The notes under the pieces were generated by a model. It saw nothing but the letters and a program-made list of their open reading frames with translations, was not told where the DNA came from and did not search any database. A program made the position numbers and the translations under genes. A DNA stretch of 64,000 nucleotides from assembly GCF_947039875.1 (NCBI RefSeq), contig NZ_CAMRAN010000007.1, positions 43,207 to 107,206 on the forward strand. The letters are read 5' to 3'. Positions 44,847 through 54,536 of this stretch are shown here, one piece after another (the stretch's first letter is position 1; each line of letters opens with the position of its first letter). This stretch comes from an uncultured Photobacterium sp. (GTDB lineage Bacteria > Pseudomonadota > Gammaproteobacteria > Enterobacterales > Vibrionaceae).

Positions 44847-45275
44847 TTGCATAAATTTGATTTTTATCATTGGCACTGCAGTGGATGGATGGATAATGGC
44901 ATAACTATGATAGTTATTAACAATCATTCAGTTCGTTCGCAGCGTGAACTGAATACAGTGAAAGCGATGATTCGCCTATATTGTAAAACGTTGCACCGTG
45001 GAGCAGTAATGTGCTCTGAATGTGAAAGTCTTATCGAGTATGTTGAGGAGAGAGTAACAGGTTGTCGTCTTGGCGAAGAAAAGCCAAGTTGTATGCATTG
45101 TATTGGGCATTGCTATCAATCTGCCAAGCGTCTTCAGATGATCCACGTTTTACGTTGGAGTTATCCACATTATTTTTGGCGTCACCCATTTCGGGCTATA
45201 CACTTTAAGTTAGACAATTTACGTAGTGTCCAAATGTCAGCCGCAAAAGCCGATATTATCGCAAAAACGAGTTAA
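44847..45275 (+). CDS. 'Nitrous oxide-stimulated promoter' family Cys-rich protein; likely start at 44907
   Basis: RELNTVKAMIRLYCKTLHRGAVMCSECESLIEYVEERVTGCRLGEEKPSCMHCIGHCY. Confidence 0.8.
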   Translation: MHKFDFYHWHCSGWMDNGITMIVINNHSVRSQRELNTVKAMIRLYCKTLHRGAVMCSECESLIEYVEERVTGCRLGEEKPSCMHCIGHCYQSAKRLQMIHVLRWSYPHYFWRHPFRAIHFKLDNLRSVQMSAAKADIIAKTS

Positions 45276-45374
45276 ATCCATATTGATTTTGTTGAACCGA
45301 TATTGATTTAACCTAACAACTGAAAAGATTGTACCTCTTTGTAAATCATGCCAATGTGGATTATTTACAAAGAA

Positions 45375-45403
45375 AAAAGGCTGCAGAAATGCAGCCTTTT
45401 TTA
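45375..45403. terminator. Bidirectional terminator
   Basis: AAAAAAGGCTGCAgaaaTGCAGCCTTTTTT. Confidence 0.85.
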
Positions 45404-45418
45404 ATGTTTTTTTATAGG

Positions 45419-46543
45419 TTATTGTTGCGCAATTTTCACAAGTACTTGCTGCAATAAGCGAATACGTGGCTCAATTGAAGCCAAATCTAACCATTCATCT
45501 GCACTGTGGAAACCCGCACCAATTGGACCTAAACCATCTAAGGTTGGAATACCTAAGACTGCGGTTAGGTTAGCATCTGAACCACCACCAACTGCTTGCC
45601 ACGTAATATCAATGCCTAGCTCTTTACCGACCGCTTCCACTTGCGCCATTAACACTTCAGTTTGTGGGCTTGGCACCATTGATGGCTTGTGGGCTTCTCG
45701 CTCAACGGTAATCGTAACCCCATCAACAAACGGTGTTTCTGTTAGTGTACGAATTTGAGCATCAACCGCCGCATACTCATCGTTATCCCAGAAACGCACA
45801 TCAACCACCACTTGTGCGAAATCAGGTACGATATTAGCGCCAGCACCACCACTGACAACGCCAGCGTTTAAGGTTGTGCCTGACTCAAAATTGGTCATGG
45901 TGTTAATGGCTAGAATCCAATGTGCCATTTCGGTGATTGCACTGCGACCATTTTGAGGCTCATTACCTGCATGCGCTGCTTTACCGTGGAAACTTAAACG
46001 GTAACGCGCCATGCCTTTACGCGCTTTAACCAATGAGCCATCAGCACGTGCAGCTTCTGCAACTAAAACATGCTTAGCGTTAATCGCAACGCTCTTGAGC
46101 CATGCTTCTGAGTATAGTGAACCAATTTCTTCGTCTGGGTTCATGCACACACAAATTGATAATGCATCAAGTGTAGTAGGATCGAGATCACGTAAGGCAT
46201 AAACCACACTTAATAAGCCAGATTTCATGTCAGAGACACCAGGGCCATAAGCGCGCTCATCATCGTCGGTCATTGGGCGAGCTGCTGCTGTACCGATAGG
46301 GAATACAGTATCCATATGGCCAATTAGCATCACATCAATATGATCAGCATCAGGCTTATTACGTACTTCTAAGCCAGTACCAGCAATACCACAATCAATG
46401 CGTTTAACATGCCAACCTAAATCAAGGTATTTTTGCGCCATGATGGTTGCAACAACATCGATACCATCAACGGTTAATGTACCGCAATCAATATTAATAA
46501 GAGGGCGTAGCTCTTCGAGATAATTATTCAGAGAAAAAGACAT
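45419..46543 (-). CDS. M20 family metallopeptidase (carboxypeptidase G2-like)
   Basis: VMLIGHMDTVFP, GPGVSDMKSGL, NPDEEIGS, AGHAGNEP-like KAAHAGNEPQNGRSAI. Confidence 0.88.
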   Translation of the reverse strand: MSFSLNNYLEELRPLINIDCGTLTVDGIDVVATIMAQKYLDLGWHVKRIDCGIAGTGLEVRNKPDADHIDVMLIGHMDTVFPIGTAAARPMTDDDERAYGPGVSDMKSGLLSVVYALRDLDPTTLDALSICVCMNPDEEIGSLYSEAWLKSVAINAKHVLVAEAARADGSLVKARKGMARYRLSFHGKAAHAGNEPQNGRSAITEMAHWILAINTMTNFESGTTLNAGVVSGGAGANIVPDFAQVVVDVRFWDNDEYAAVDAQIRTLTETPFVDGVTITVEREAHKPSMVPSPQTEVLMAQVEAVGKELGIDITWQAVGGGSDANLTAVLGIPTLDGLGPIGAGFHSADEWLDLASIEPRIRLLQQVLVKIAQQ

Positions 46544-46630
46544 AGTAAAGGCTCCGAGCCATTAATAGCTTACCGGTAATAAAAGAGAGAAAACGCACTA
46601 AAGATGAAATGGCTTCAGTGCGCCCAGCAA

Positions 46631-47092
46631 CTACACTAATACGTTCATCACAAACATGGCAGCAAAGGCATTTAATACCGAAATGGCAATCATGATTGGA
46701 ATATAGCGACCTTCGGTACGAATTGGTCCCATAATTCGGCCCATGTATTGCACCTGTGAGCCCATCAAATAAATAGCAGGAGCAAGAATGGCAATGTGCT
46801 CGCCATTTAAAATACCTTGGTCAAATAAGGTAATAACCACACCTACTGCGCCGCCCATTGACATCCATGCGCCAATCAATACCGCGGCAGCTTCACCAGG
46901 AAGACCAAAAATAGCCATGATAGGTGAGAATAATGTCCCCATTACTTCTAGTGCGCCGGTGATTTGTAGTGCTTTGATGATCACGAACGCCATTAATACG
47001 TTAGGCACTGTTGAAGTGGTTGCAATTACCCAGCCTTTTTTAGCGCCTTCAACAAAAATATCAGTAACCATAGGTTTTTTTGCAGTCGTCAT
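46631..47092 (-). CDS. yjiG: YjiG family nucleoside-recognition (Gate/SpmB-like) membrane protein
   Basis: FVEGAKKGWVIATTSTVPNVLMAFVIIKAL; paired with yjiH. Confidence 0.85.
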   Translation of the reverse strand: MTTAKKPMVTDIFVEGAKKGWVIATTSTVPNVLMAFVIIKALQITGALEVMGTLFSPIMAIFGLPGEAAAVLIGAWMSMGGAVGVVITLFDQGILNGEHIAILAPAIYLMGSQVQYMGRIMGPIRTEGRYIPIMIAISVLNAFAAMFVMNVLV

Positions 47093-47823
47093 TATGCGTT
47101 CTCCGTGCTTACTGTTGTTGGTTTAGTATCTTTGTTGTCTTTGCCTTCAGTGATGTTTAAGTAGATACGGAAAATATTCGCACCCACAAATTTGAAGATA
47201 AACATAATCGCAACCGCAAGGCCGATAGAAGAAGTAACAGCGGGTTCACCTGATGCTGTGGTTAAGGTAAATAGCACTGCCCCTGATGAGAAGAAGTTAA
47301 CAATCGCGGCACCAGCAGAAAACTGGAACATGGTAAAAATATCTGTTTCTCGTTTGGTTAAGTGGCCCTCATCCTGTAATTGACGAGTCATCGCTGCGCC
47401 AGCATCAGTACTTTGTAGTGAGGCAATTAAAGCCAAACCTGAGTTACCCGGAATACCCATTAATGGACGTAGTAGAGGGGTTAATAATTTACGAGCAGCA
47501 TCGAGCGCACCGTAATGCTCAAGTACATTGATCATACCTAAAGCAAACATCACTGTTGGAATTAACGTTAACGCAAAAATAAAGCCATCACGCGCACCGC
47601 TACCACCTTTACCTCTAAATGATGTTGAAGCCGCTTCCACGCCTTCTGCAGTATCGTTAACTGAATAAACCACATTACCAAATGAGCCATTTAAGGTTGT
47701 GAAGTCAAATACGCCATACCATTGATTAGATTGTAATGCTCCTGAAAAGAAAATGACGGCAAAAGCGAGGGCAATATAACTGCCAATGGTAACTTTACGA
47801 CCTTCTATTGCGTTGTTACTCAT
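47092..47823 (-). CDS. yjiH: YjiH family nucleoside-recognition membrane protein
   Basis: GARDGFIFALTLIPTVMFALGMINVLEHYGALDAARKLLTPLLRPLMGIPG. Confidence 0.85.
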   Translation of the reverse strand: MSNNAIEGRKVTIGSYIALAFAVIFFSGALQSNQWYGVFDFTTLNGSFGNVVYSVNDTAEGVEAASTSFRGKGGSGARDGFIFALTLIPTVMFALGMINVLEHYGALDAARKLLTPLLRPLMGIPGNSGLALIASLQSTDAGAAMTRQLQDEGHLTKRETDIFTMFQFSAGAAIVNFFSSGAVLFTLTTASGEPAVTSSIGLAVAIMFIFKFVGANIFRIYLNITEGKDNKDTKPTTVSTENA

Positions 47824-48199
47824 AGATATATCCTTATAAAACGTAAAATAAAAAATGGTTTACCAAATAAACACCGATAATTATGTTTATGGCTACGTTT
47901 TCAAATGTTGTATTTAGTGGTTAATTCGGTAATAACGGTATTTTCATTAAAAATGAATTTGAAATATTGACGAGGGTCAAGGTGTTGGATTGAAAAGTAA
48001 GTTTGATGAAATGTGGTTCTTATATTTGTGAACTGGCTCTATAAAGGTGCTGACTGTTGGGTCAATAACGGGGAGTGTTGCGACTGGGAGGAATACGGAA
48101 TAGAAGGGGGCTTTAAATAAATACCTTTTAGGTATCAATTGGTTGTGCGATGATTTATTGCTGAGAAGTGTGGTTTTCTACCTTTGTTTTAATAAAAAA

Positions 48200-48223
48200 A
48201 ACGCACCTATAAAAGAGGTGCGT
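48200..48223 (-). terminator. nhaC terminator
   Basis: Minus strand AACGCACCTCTTTTATAGGTGCGTTTTTTTT. Confidence 0.8.
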
Positions 48224-48251
48224 TAATGTTATTGTGATGATGCAATGCAGC

Positions 48252-49703
48252 TTATGACGTTAAACGCTTCACTGTCATTAATTCATCTTCGTCATCTTCA
48301 GCTAATTGCTCTGCACTTGCTGGTGGACAACGATCCACAAACCAGCCCATGTAAGACGTTACAATCGTCACTATAATACATACAAAACTTAGCCACATGA
48401 ATGGTGCGTAAGAGAAGGTAGCAACACCTAAAATACTCGCCATGTAGATACCATTATCGCTCCAAGGCACCATGCCTGAGGTGAGTGTGCCACCAAATTC
48501 AGCATTACGTGATAGGTTCTTACGTTGGTAACCTAAGCGGTCATAATTCTTGGCACAAATCTTTGGTGTTAGAATTAATGATACATACATTGCAGAACCA
48601 AAGACGTTACCTAAGAAAGCTGTTGCAATAGTTGATACTGCAAGGCTGCCAGCTGAATTTACTTTACGTTCAAATAAGCGAGCAATAGTTTGTAGTACGC
48701 CAACTTTATCAAGTAAGCCACCAAAACCTAAACCAAAGATAATAACAGCCACAGAACCAAGCATGGATGACATGCCACCACGGTTTAGGATTGCATCAAT
48801 AAATTCAACCCCAGAACTGATAGAGAATGGCGCCCAAGCTGCATTAATCGCTTTAAGAGGATCCATGTCCTGAACCATAACAGCCCATGCAATACCTAGC
48901 ACTGAACCAAATGAAATAACAGGGAAAGATGGTAAACGGAACGCTAACAGCACCAACACGATAATGACAGGAATAAAGGATAATGGTGAAATAACAAATT
49001 GTTTATCCATCGCTGCAATCACAGAATCAACTTGTGACATATCAACACTGCCAGCGTAGTGGAAACCTACAGCAGTAAATAGAATGCCTGTAATAACATA
49101 GCTGATAAGTGCAATTGGCAACATGCCTTTGATGTGCTCCATGATCTCAACGTTAGACATTGAAGAAGCAAGAATCACTGAATCTGATAGTGGTGACATT
49201 TTATCACCAAAATAGCAGCCAGAAAGTACGGCGCCTGCAGTCATTGGTGCAGGAATACCTAAACCTTGACCAATACCCATCATTGCAATACCAGCGGTAC
49301 CTGCTGCGCCCCAAGATGTACCTGTTGCTAATGCCGTCAATGAACAGATGATCATTGTAGCGAGCAAGAAAATGGAAGGGTGAATCGCTTCAAGTCCGTA
49401 ATAGATAATGGTCGGTACAATACCACCAGCAATCCAAGTACCTACTAATGAGCCAACGGCTAGTAATATTAACACTGCACCTAAACCGTTAGCTATGCCC
49501 TTAGTGGCTGCTTTTTCTAGCGATTTGTAATCGTGTCCGAGTTTAATACCTAATGCAATAATCACAAACCAACCAATATATAATGCTAGTTGGATTGGCA
49601 AATTCAATTTTGAGGTAAAAGAGAATGCAAGGGCAAGGAAAATACCGAGGGCAATAATGACTTGCATTACTGACGGTAGTTTCACGATTGTCTGTTTTTC
49701 CAT
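48252..49703 (-). CDS. nhaC: Na+/H+ antiporter NhaC family
   Basis: TGTSWGAAGTAGIAMMGIG, GCYFGDKMSPLSDSVILAS. Confidence 0.9.
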   Translation of the reverse strand: MEKQTIVKLPSVMQVIIALGIFLALAFSFTSKLNLPIQLALYIGWFVIIALGIKLGHDYKSLEKAATKGIANGLGAVLILLAVGSLVGTWIAGGIVPTIIYYGLEAIHPSIFLLATMIICSLTALATGTSWGAAGTAGIAMMGIGQGLGIPAPMTAGAVLSGCYFGDKMSPLSDSVILASSMSNVEIMEHIKGMLPIALISYVITGILFTAVGFHYAGSVDMSQVDSVIAAMDKQFVISPLSFIPVIIVLVLLAFRLPSFPVISFGSVLGIAWAVMVQDMDPLKAINAAWAPFSISSGVEFIDAILNRGGMSSMLGSVAVIIFGLGFGGLLDKVGVLQTIARLFERKVNSAGSLAVSTIATAFLGNVFGSAMYVSLILTPKICAKNYDRLGYQRKNLSRNAEFGGTLTSGMVPWSDNGIYMASILGVATFSYAPFMWLSFVCIIVTIVTSYMGWFVDRCPPASAEQLAEDDEDELMTVKRLTS

Positions 49704-50403
49704 ACTTCTAACCTTGTTTTATCGAGCTTGTTGAAATTGGGTCCAACCCAACCAATCAATACTATTTATCATTGGTTTTTAAATCGGATTGAAAAAGACG
49801 GCGCTTGAATCGGCGCTACTTTATCAAATTGATTTATCATCGTGATAAATAATGTTTCTTTCTGTGATCTAAGTCTTTTTGGTACTGATCTTTCGTAAAA
49901 CACTGACTTTAGTTGTTCTTTTAGTGTTAATTGATGGTTCTTATGTTGTGTTTTATGTTTATTATAAAGTCGTAGTGTATCTATAAAAATCGCACAAAAA
50001 GCGATAGATAAAGTATAAAAAGCTATTAACTATAAGAGTTATGAACTATCTAGCTACTTAATCACAGCAGTGGAGATTATCAGGGAAAGGTATTTTTTTC
50101 AAAGATATGACTACATTCACTTTTTATTAAGTTGATTGCATAAGTTAGGTCTAAGCTCTTTAAATATACATAAAAGATTGTTTTTTGCTTAATTACGGTT
50201 GGTTTTTATGCGTTTTTTTGATTTTTTATTGCTGATAATAAAAGCTAATGTGACTAATAAGAAACTCAAATGATGGTGCGATCGTAAAATATGGTTATCT
50301 TAAACACAGATATATTTTATTTATAATTGAAAATTATGCTTGTTTTTAATCTTGTAAATCTCTATAGATGGATAAAGAAATTTCAATACAACAGGGAGTG
50401 TAG

Positions 50404-51528
50404 TTGCAAATGATGACAGTAGGTTTAGTGGGTTGGCGTGGCATGGTTGGCTCTGTATTAATGCAGCGCATGGTCGAGGAAGGTGACTTTGCTGTTATTG
50501 AACCGGTCTTTTTTACCACATCACAAGTGGGTTTAGCGGCACCTAATTTTGGAAAAGATGCTGGTGTATTACAAGATGCGTTTGATCTTGAAGCGTTAAA
50601 GCGACTTGATGTAGTTATTACCTGCCAAGGTGGTAGTTATACAGAGAAAGTGTACCCAGCATTACGTCAAGCAGGTTGGAAAGGCTATTGGATTGATGCA
50701 GCATCAACATTACGGATGCAACCTGATTCAATCATTACATTAGATCCGGTTAACTTTGATCAGATTCAACAAGGTATTCATAGTGGTATTAATACGTATG
50801 TTGGCGGTAATTGTACGGTTAGTTTGATGCTAATGGCTGTTGGTGGCTTATATAAAGCTGGTTTGGTTGAGTGGATGACCTCTCAAACTTATCAAGCAGC
50901 ATCAGGTGCAGGGGCTAAGAATATGCGCGAGTTAATTAGCCAAATGGGTGTGGTTAACGATTCTGTTGCCAGTGAGTTAGCTAATCCAGCATCATCAATT
51001 TTAGATATTGATCGTAAAGTGGCGCAAACCTTACGTGCGGCAGATTTCCCGGCTCAACAATTTGGTGCGCCATTAGCGGGTTCATTGATTCCATGGATTG
51101 ATGTTAAGCGTGATAATGGTCAAAGCAAAGAAGAGTGGAAAGCATCGGTTGAGACCAATAAAATTTTAGGTCTTCAAGATAGCCCGATTCCGATTGATGG
51201 TACGTGTGTGCGTATTGGCGCAATGCGTTGTCATAGCCAAGCATTAACATTAAAACTTAAGAAAAATGTACCGCTTGATGAAGTGGAAGCTATCATTGCA
51301 TCCCATAATGATTGGGTCAAAGTGATTCCGAATGAACGTGATATTACGGTGCAAGAATTGAGCCCTGCAAAAGTGACAGGAACATTGTCGGTGCCTGTGG
51401 GTCGTTTGCGTAAGTTAGCAATGGGTGACGATTATTTGAATGCATTTACTGTTGGTGATCAGTTGCTTTGGGGCGCTGCTGAGCCATTACGACGTACGTT
51501 ACGTATTTTGTTAGCTGCTAAAGCTTAG
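50404..51528 (+). CDS. asd: Aspartate-semialdehyde dehydrogenase
   Basis: [44 protein letters not shown]; likely start at the second ATG (50410). Confidence 0.96.
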   Translation: MQMMTVGLVGWRGMVGSVLMQRMVEEGDFAVIEPVFFTTSQVGLAAPNFGKDAGVLQDAFDLEALKRLDVVITCQGGSYTEKVYPALRQAGWKGYWIDAASTLRMQPDSIITLDPVNFDQIQQGIHSGINTYVGGNCTVSLMLMAVGGLYKAGLVEWMTSQTYQAASGAGAKNMRELISQMGVVNDSVASELANPASSILDIDRKVAQTLRAADFPAQQFGAPLAGSLIPWIDVKRDNGQSKEEWKASVETNKILGLQDSPIPIDGTCVRIGAMRCHSQALTLKLKKNVPLDEVEAIIASHNDWVKVIPNERDITVQELSPAKVTGTLSVPVGRLRKLAMGDDYLNAFTVGDQLLWGAAEPLRRTLRILLAAKA

Positions 51529-51548
51529 TTGTTATAACAGATTAAAAT

Positions 51549-51577
51549 AAAAAACCCGCTTTAAATAGGCGGGTTTT
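51549..51577. terminator. Bidirectional terminator asd/sodB
   Basis: AAAAAACCCGCttTAAATAGGCGGGTTTTT. Confidence 0.85.
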
Positions 51578-51598
51578 TAGTTTTTGCATTACTGTAAA

Positions 51599-52189
51599 TT
51601 AAGCAGCTAGATTTTTAGCAGCGAAATCCCAGTTAACCAATGCCCAGAATGCATCCATGTAGCTTGGACGTAGATTACGGTAATCGATGTAGTAAGCATG
51701 TTCCCAAACATCAACAGTTAGAAGTGGTGTCATTTTTAGACCTTCTTCTGCAATAGGGCAACCTGCGTTTGACGTGTTAACGATTTCTAATGCGCCATCT
51801 TCAGTTTTAACTAACCATGTCCAGCCTGAACCAAAGTTGTTGATTGCTGAATCTGTGAATTTAGCTTTGAATTCTGCGAAAGAACCAAATGCTTTAACAA
51901 TTGCATCTGCTAATTCGCCAGTTGGCTCGCCGCCGCCATTTGGACTTAGGCAATGCCAGTAGAATGTATGGTTCCATACTTGAGCTGCATTGTTGAAAAC
52001 ACCACCAGTAGAAGTCTGTACGATTTCTTCAAGAGATTTTTCAGCAAGGTCAGTGCCTTCTACAAGACCGTTTAGCTTAACAACGTAAGTGTTGTGGTGT
52101 TTACCGTAGTGGTATTCTAGCGTTTCTTGAGAGATATGTGGCTCAAGAGCGTTGATAGCGTACGGTAGAGCGGGTAGTTCAAATGCCAT
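51599..52189 (-). CDS. sodB: Fe superoxide dismutase
   Basis: FELPALPYAINALEPHIS, YHYGKHHNTYVVKLN, DVWEHAYYIDYRN. Confidence 0.97.
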   Translation of the reverse strand: MAFELPALPYAINALEPHISQETLEYHYGKHHNTYVVKLNGLVEGTDLAEKSLEEIVQTSTGGVFNNAAQVWNHTFYWHCLSPNGGGEPTGELADAIVKAFGSFAEFKAKFTDSAINNFGSGWTWLVKTEDGALEIVNTSNAGCPIAEEGLKMTPLLTVDVWEHAYYIDYRNLRPSYMDAFWALVNWDFAAKNLAA

Positions 52190-52519
52190 TGCTCAATTCT
52201 CCATTTTAATTTTAGTTATTGGGCTTAATGCCCACGACATTACTTCTAGTAGACGTTGGCGCCTACTTATTGTTTGAATCTGACCGTTTTATTTTAGCAA
52301 GTTTTTAGTTTATTAAAAGCATTATGCTTAAAAAAATACCCTATACCTCGTTATTGGAAAGGTCAATAACCACTTAATAGATATCAATATAACTAAGATT
52401 ACGCTTTATTATTGAAAAGAGAACCGAAACATAATTTGAAAGTATTTTTATTGGTGACGATAACCAAGTAGAATGGTAGGGTTTATAATAAATGATTATT
52501 AAATTTGTACGAGGAAGCT

Positions 52520-52858
52520 ATGGAAACTATCGATAAAATTAAGCAACAAATCGCCGATAACGCTATTTTGTTGTACATGAAAGGCTCTCCAAAATTACCA
52601 AGCTGTGGCTTCTCATCACAAGCATCACAAGCGTTAATGAACTGTGGTGAAAAATTTGCGTTTGTAGATATTCTTCAAAACCCTGATATTCGTGCTGAAC
52701 TACCTGTTTACGCACAGTGGCCAACATTCCCACAATTATGGATTGACGGTGAGCTAATCGGAGGTTGTGACATCATTTTGGAAATGTTCCAAAAAGGTGA
52801 ATTACAAACACTAATTAAAGAGTCTGCTGCACGTCGTGATGCACAATCTGCTGAATAA
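52520..52858 (+). CDS. grxD: Monothiol glutaredoxin Grx4
   Basis: LYMKGSPKLPSCGFSSQASQAL, WPTFPQLWIDGELIGGCDI. Confidence 0.96.
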   Translation: METIDKIKQQIADNAILLYMKGSPKLPSCGFSSQASQALMNCGEKFAFVDILQNPDIRAELPVYAQWPTFPQLWIDGELIGGCDIILEMFQKGELQTLIKESAARRDAQSAE

Positions 52859-52890
52859 GTTAGTTTGTTAAGTGTGTTGTTTCGCACTGA

Positions 52891-52923
52891 AAAAAAACCG
52901 CCAGCTATTGTGGCGGTTTTTTT
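52891..52923. terminator. Bidirectional terminator
   Basis: AAAAAAACCGCCAgctattgTGGCGGTTTTTTT. Confidence 0.85.
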
Positions 52924-52948
52924 GTATTTAATACTTAGTATTGGATCA

Positions 52949-54271
52949 CTATAGTATCATTGATGCTATCCAACCAAAGGCAATCAATGGCAAGTTGTAG
53001 TGAATAAATGTCGGTACTACTGAGTCCCAAATATGGTCATGCTGTCCATCGGCATTCAAACCCGATGTTGGACCTAAGGTTGAATCAGAAGCTGGAGAGC
53101 CTGCATCACCCAGCGCTGCAGCGGTACCTACGATAGCAATTGTTGCCATTGGTGAGAAACCAAAAGATAAACACAATGGAACATAAATTGTCGCTAAAAT
53201 TGGAATGGTGGAAAATGAAGAGCCAATCCCCATTGTGACCAATAAACCCACCACAAGCATTAATAATGCAGCTAGAGGTTTGTTGTTGCCGATAACTGCT
53301 TCAAGAGAGTTAACTAAGGTTTCAACGCCACCAGTCGCTTTCATTACTGCCGCAAAACCTGCCGCTGCAATCATAATAAAACCGATCATTGCCATCATAT
53401 GGACACCTTTAGTGAACACATCGTGGGTTTCTTTCCATTTGATGACGCCAGTAAAGGTAAACACCATAAAGCCAACTAAACCACCAACAATCATTGAGCC
53501 ACTGTAAAGTTGTGCGCCTAATGCGGCAAAAATAGCACCAACGGCAACATAAACATGACGCATATCAATAGTTTTTTTCTCTGGTTCACTGGCAAGAATT
53601 TTCTCTACTGAGTATTCGCGTGGTTTACGGTAGCTTACAAAAATAGCGGTTAATAAACCAAACAACATGCCACAAGCGGGCAATATCATAGCAATGGGCA
53701 CTTGGCTTGCTACAACATCTAACCCGTTATCATGTAAATTTTTTAACAGAATATTATTGAGGAAAATACCACCGAAACCAATAGGAAGTACCATATAAGG
53801 TGTTACTAGACCAAACGTTAACACACAAGCAATTAAACGGCGATCAAGTTTTAGTTTGGCAAATACATGTAATAGCGGTGGAATAACAATCGGAATAAAG
53901 GCGATATGGACTGGAATAACGTTCTGAGAAGAAATGGCAAGTAACACTAAAATGATGAGAACGCTATATTTTACACCTGTTGCCGCCGCGATATTTTCAT
54001 GGCCGCTAATGCGTTTAATGACTTTTTGAGCAAGGACATCGGTAATGCCTGATCGCGAAATAGCGACGGCAAAAGCACCTAGCATGGCATAGCTTAGGGC
54101 CGTTGTTGCTCCTCCGCCTAAACCACCTTCAAAGGCAGAAATAGCATCGGTAAGGGATAACCCTCCGATGAGGCCACCAATAATGGCACTAAATGTAAGT
54201 GCAACCACGACATTGACACGCATTAATGCGAGTACCAGCATGATGCATACGGCGATAATTACAGGGTTCAT
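52949..54271 (-). CDS. Na+/H+ antiporter family (YuiF/NhaC-like superfamily) transporter
   Basis: Polytopic; [36 protein letters not shown]. Confidence 0.8.
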   Translation of the reverse strand: MNPVIIAVCIMLVLALMRVNVVVALTFSAIIGGLIGGLSLTDAISAFEGGLGGGATTALSYAMLGAFAVAISRSGITDVLAQKVIKRISGHENIAAATGVKYSVLIILVLLAISSQNVIPVHIAFIPIVIPPLLHVFAKLKLDRRLIACVLTFGLVTPYMVLPIGFGGIFLNNILLKNLHDNGLDVVASQVPIAMILPACGMLFGLLTAIFVSYRKPREYSVEKILASEPEKKTIDMRHVYVAVGAIFAALGAQLYSGSMIVGGLVGFMVFTFTGVIKWKETHDVFTKGVHMMAMIGFIMIAAAGFAAVMKATGGVETLVNSLEAVIGNNKPLAALLMLVVGLLVTMGIGSSFSTIPILATIYVPLCLSFGFSPMATIAIVGTAAALGDAGSPASDSTLGPTSGLNADGQHDHIWDSVVPTFIHYNLPLIAFGWIASMIL

Positions 54272-54482
54272 AAAACGTGAGTTCCATCCATTGTTTGCAT
54301 TATTACTTCGTTTGTTTGTCAGTGATAATCACTGCAACACGCGATGTAATTGTTATATATGAGACTTTGATCTCATATCTCACAGTGTGCTTGATTTTCA
54401 GCATTTGTCGAGCACTAATTTTATGCTGATATTTATATCTAACAACGGTCATATTAAAATATCATATTGTTTTATATGATAA

Positions 54483-54509
54483 AAAAAAGCGAGTATTTAA
54501 CCCGCTTTT
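54483..54509 (-). terminator. Terminator after volA-like gene
   Basis: Minus strand AAAAGCGGGTTAAATACTCGCTTTTTTTT. Confidence 0.7.
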
Positions 54510-54536
54510 ATTATGGTTAGTTTACCAAATAAAAAG

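Noticed and set aside
48180-48230. AGAGGTGCG text near nhaC resembling the lysine riboswitch core
   Set aside because: It is part of the nhaC terminator stem, downstream of the gene and not in a leader.
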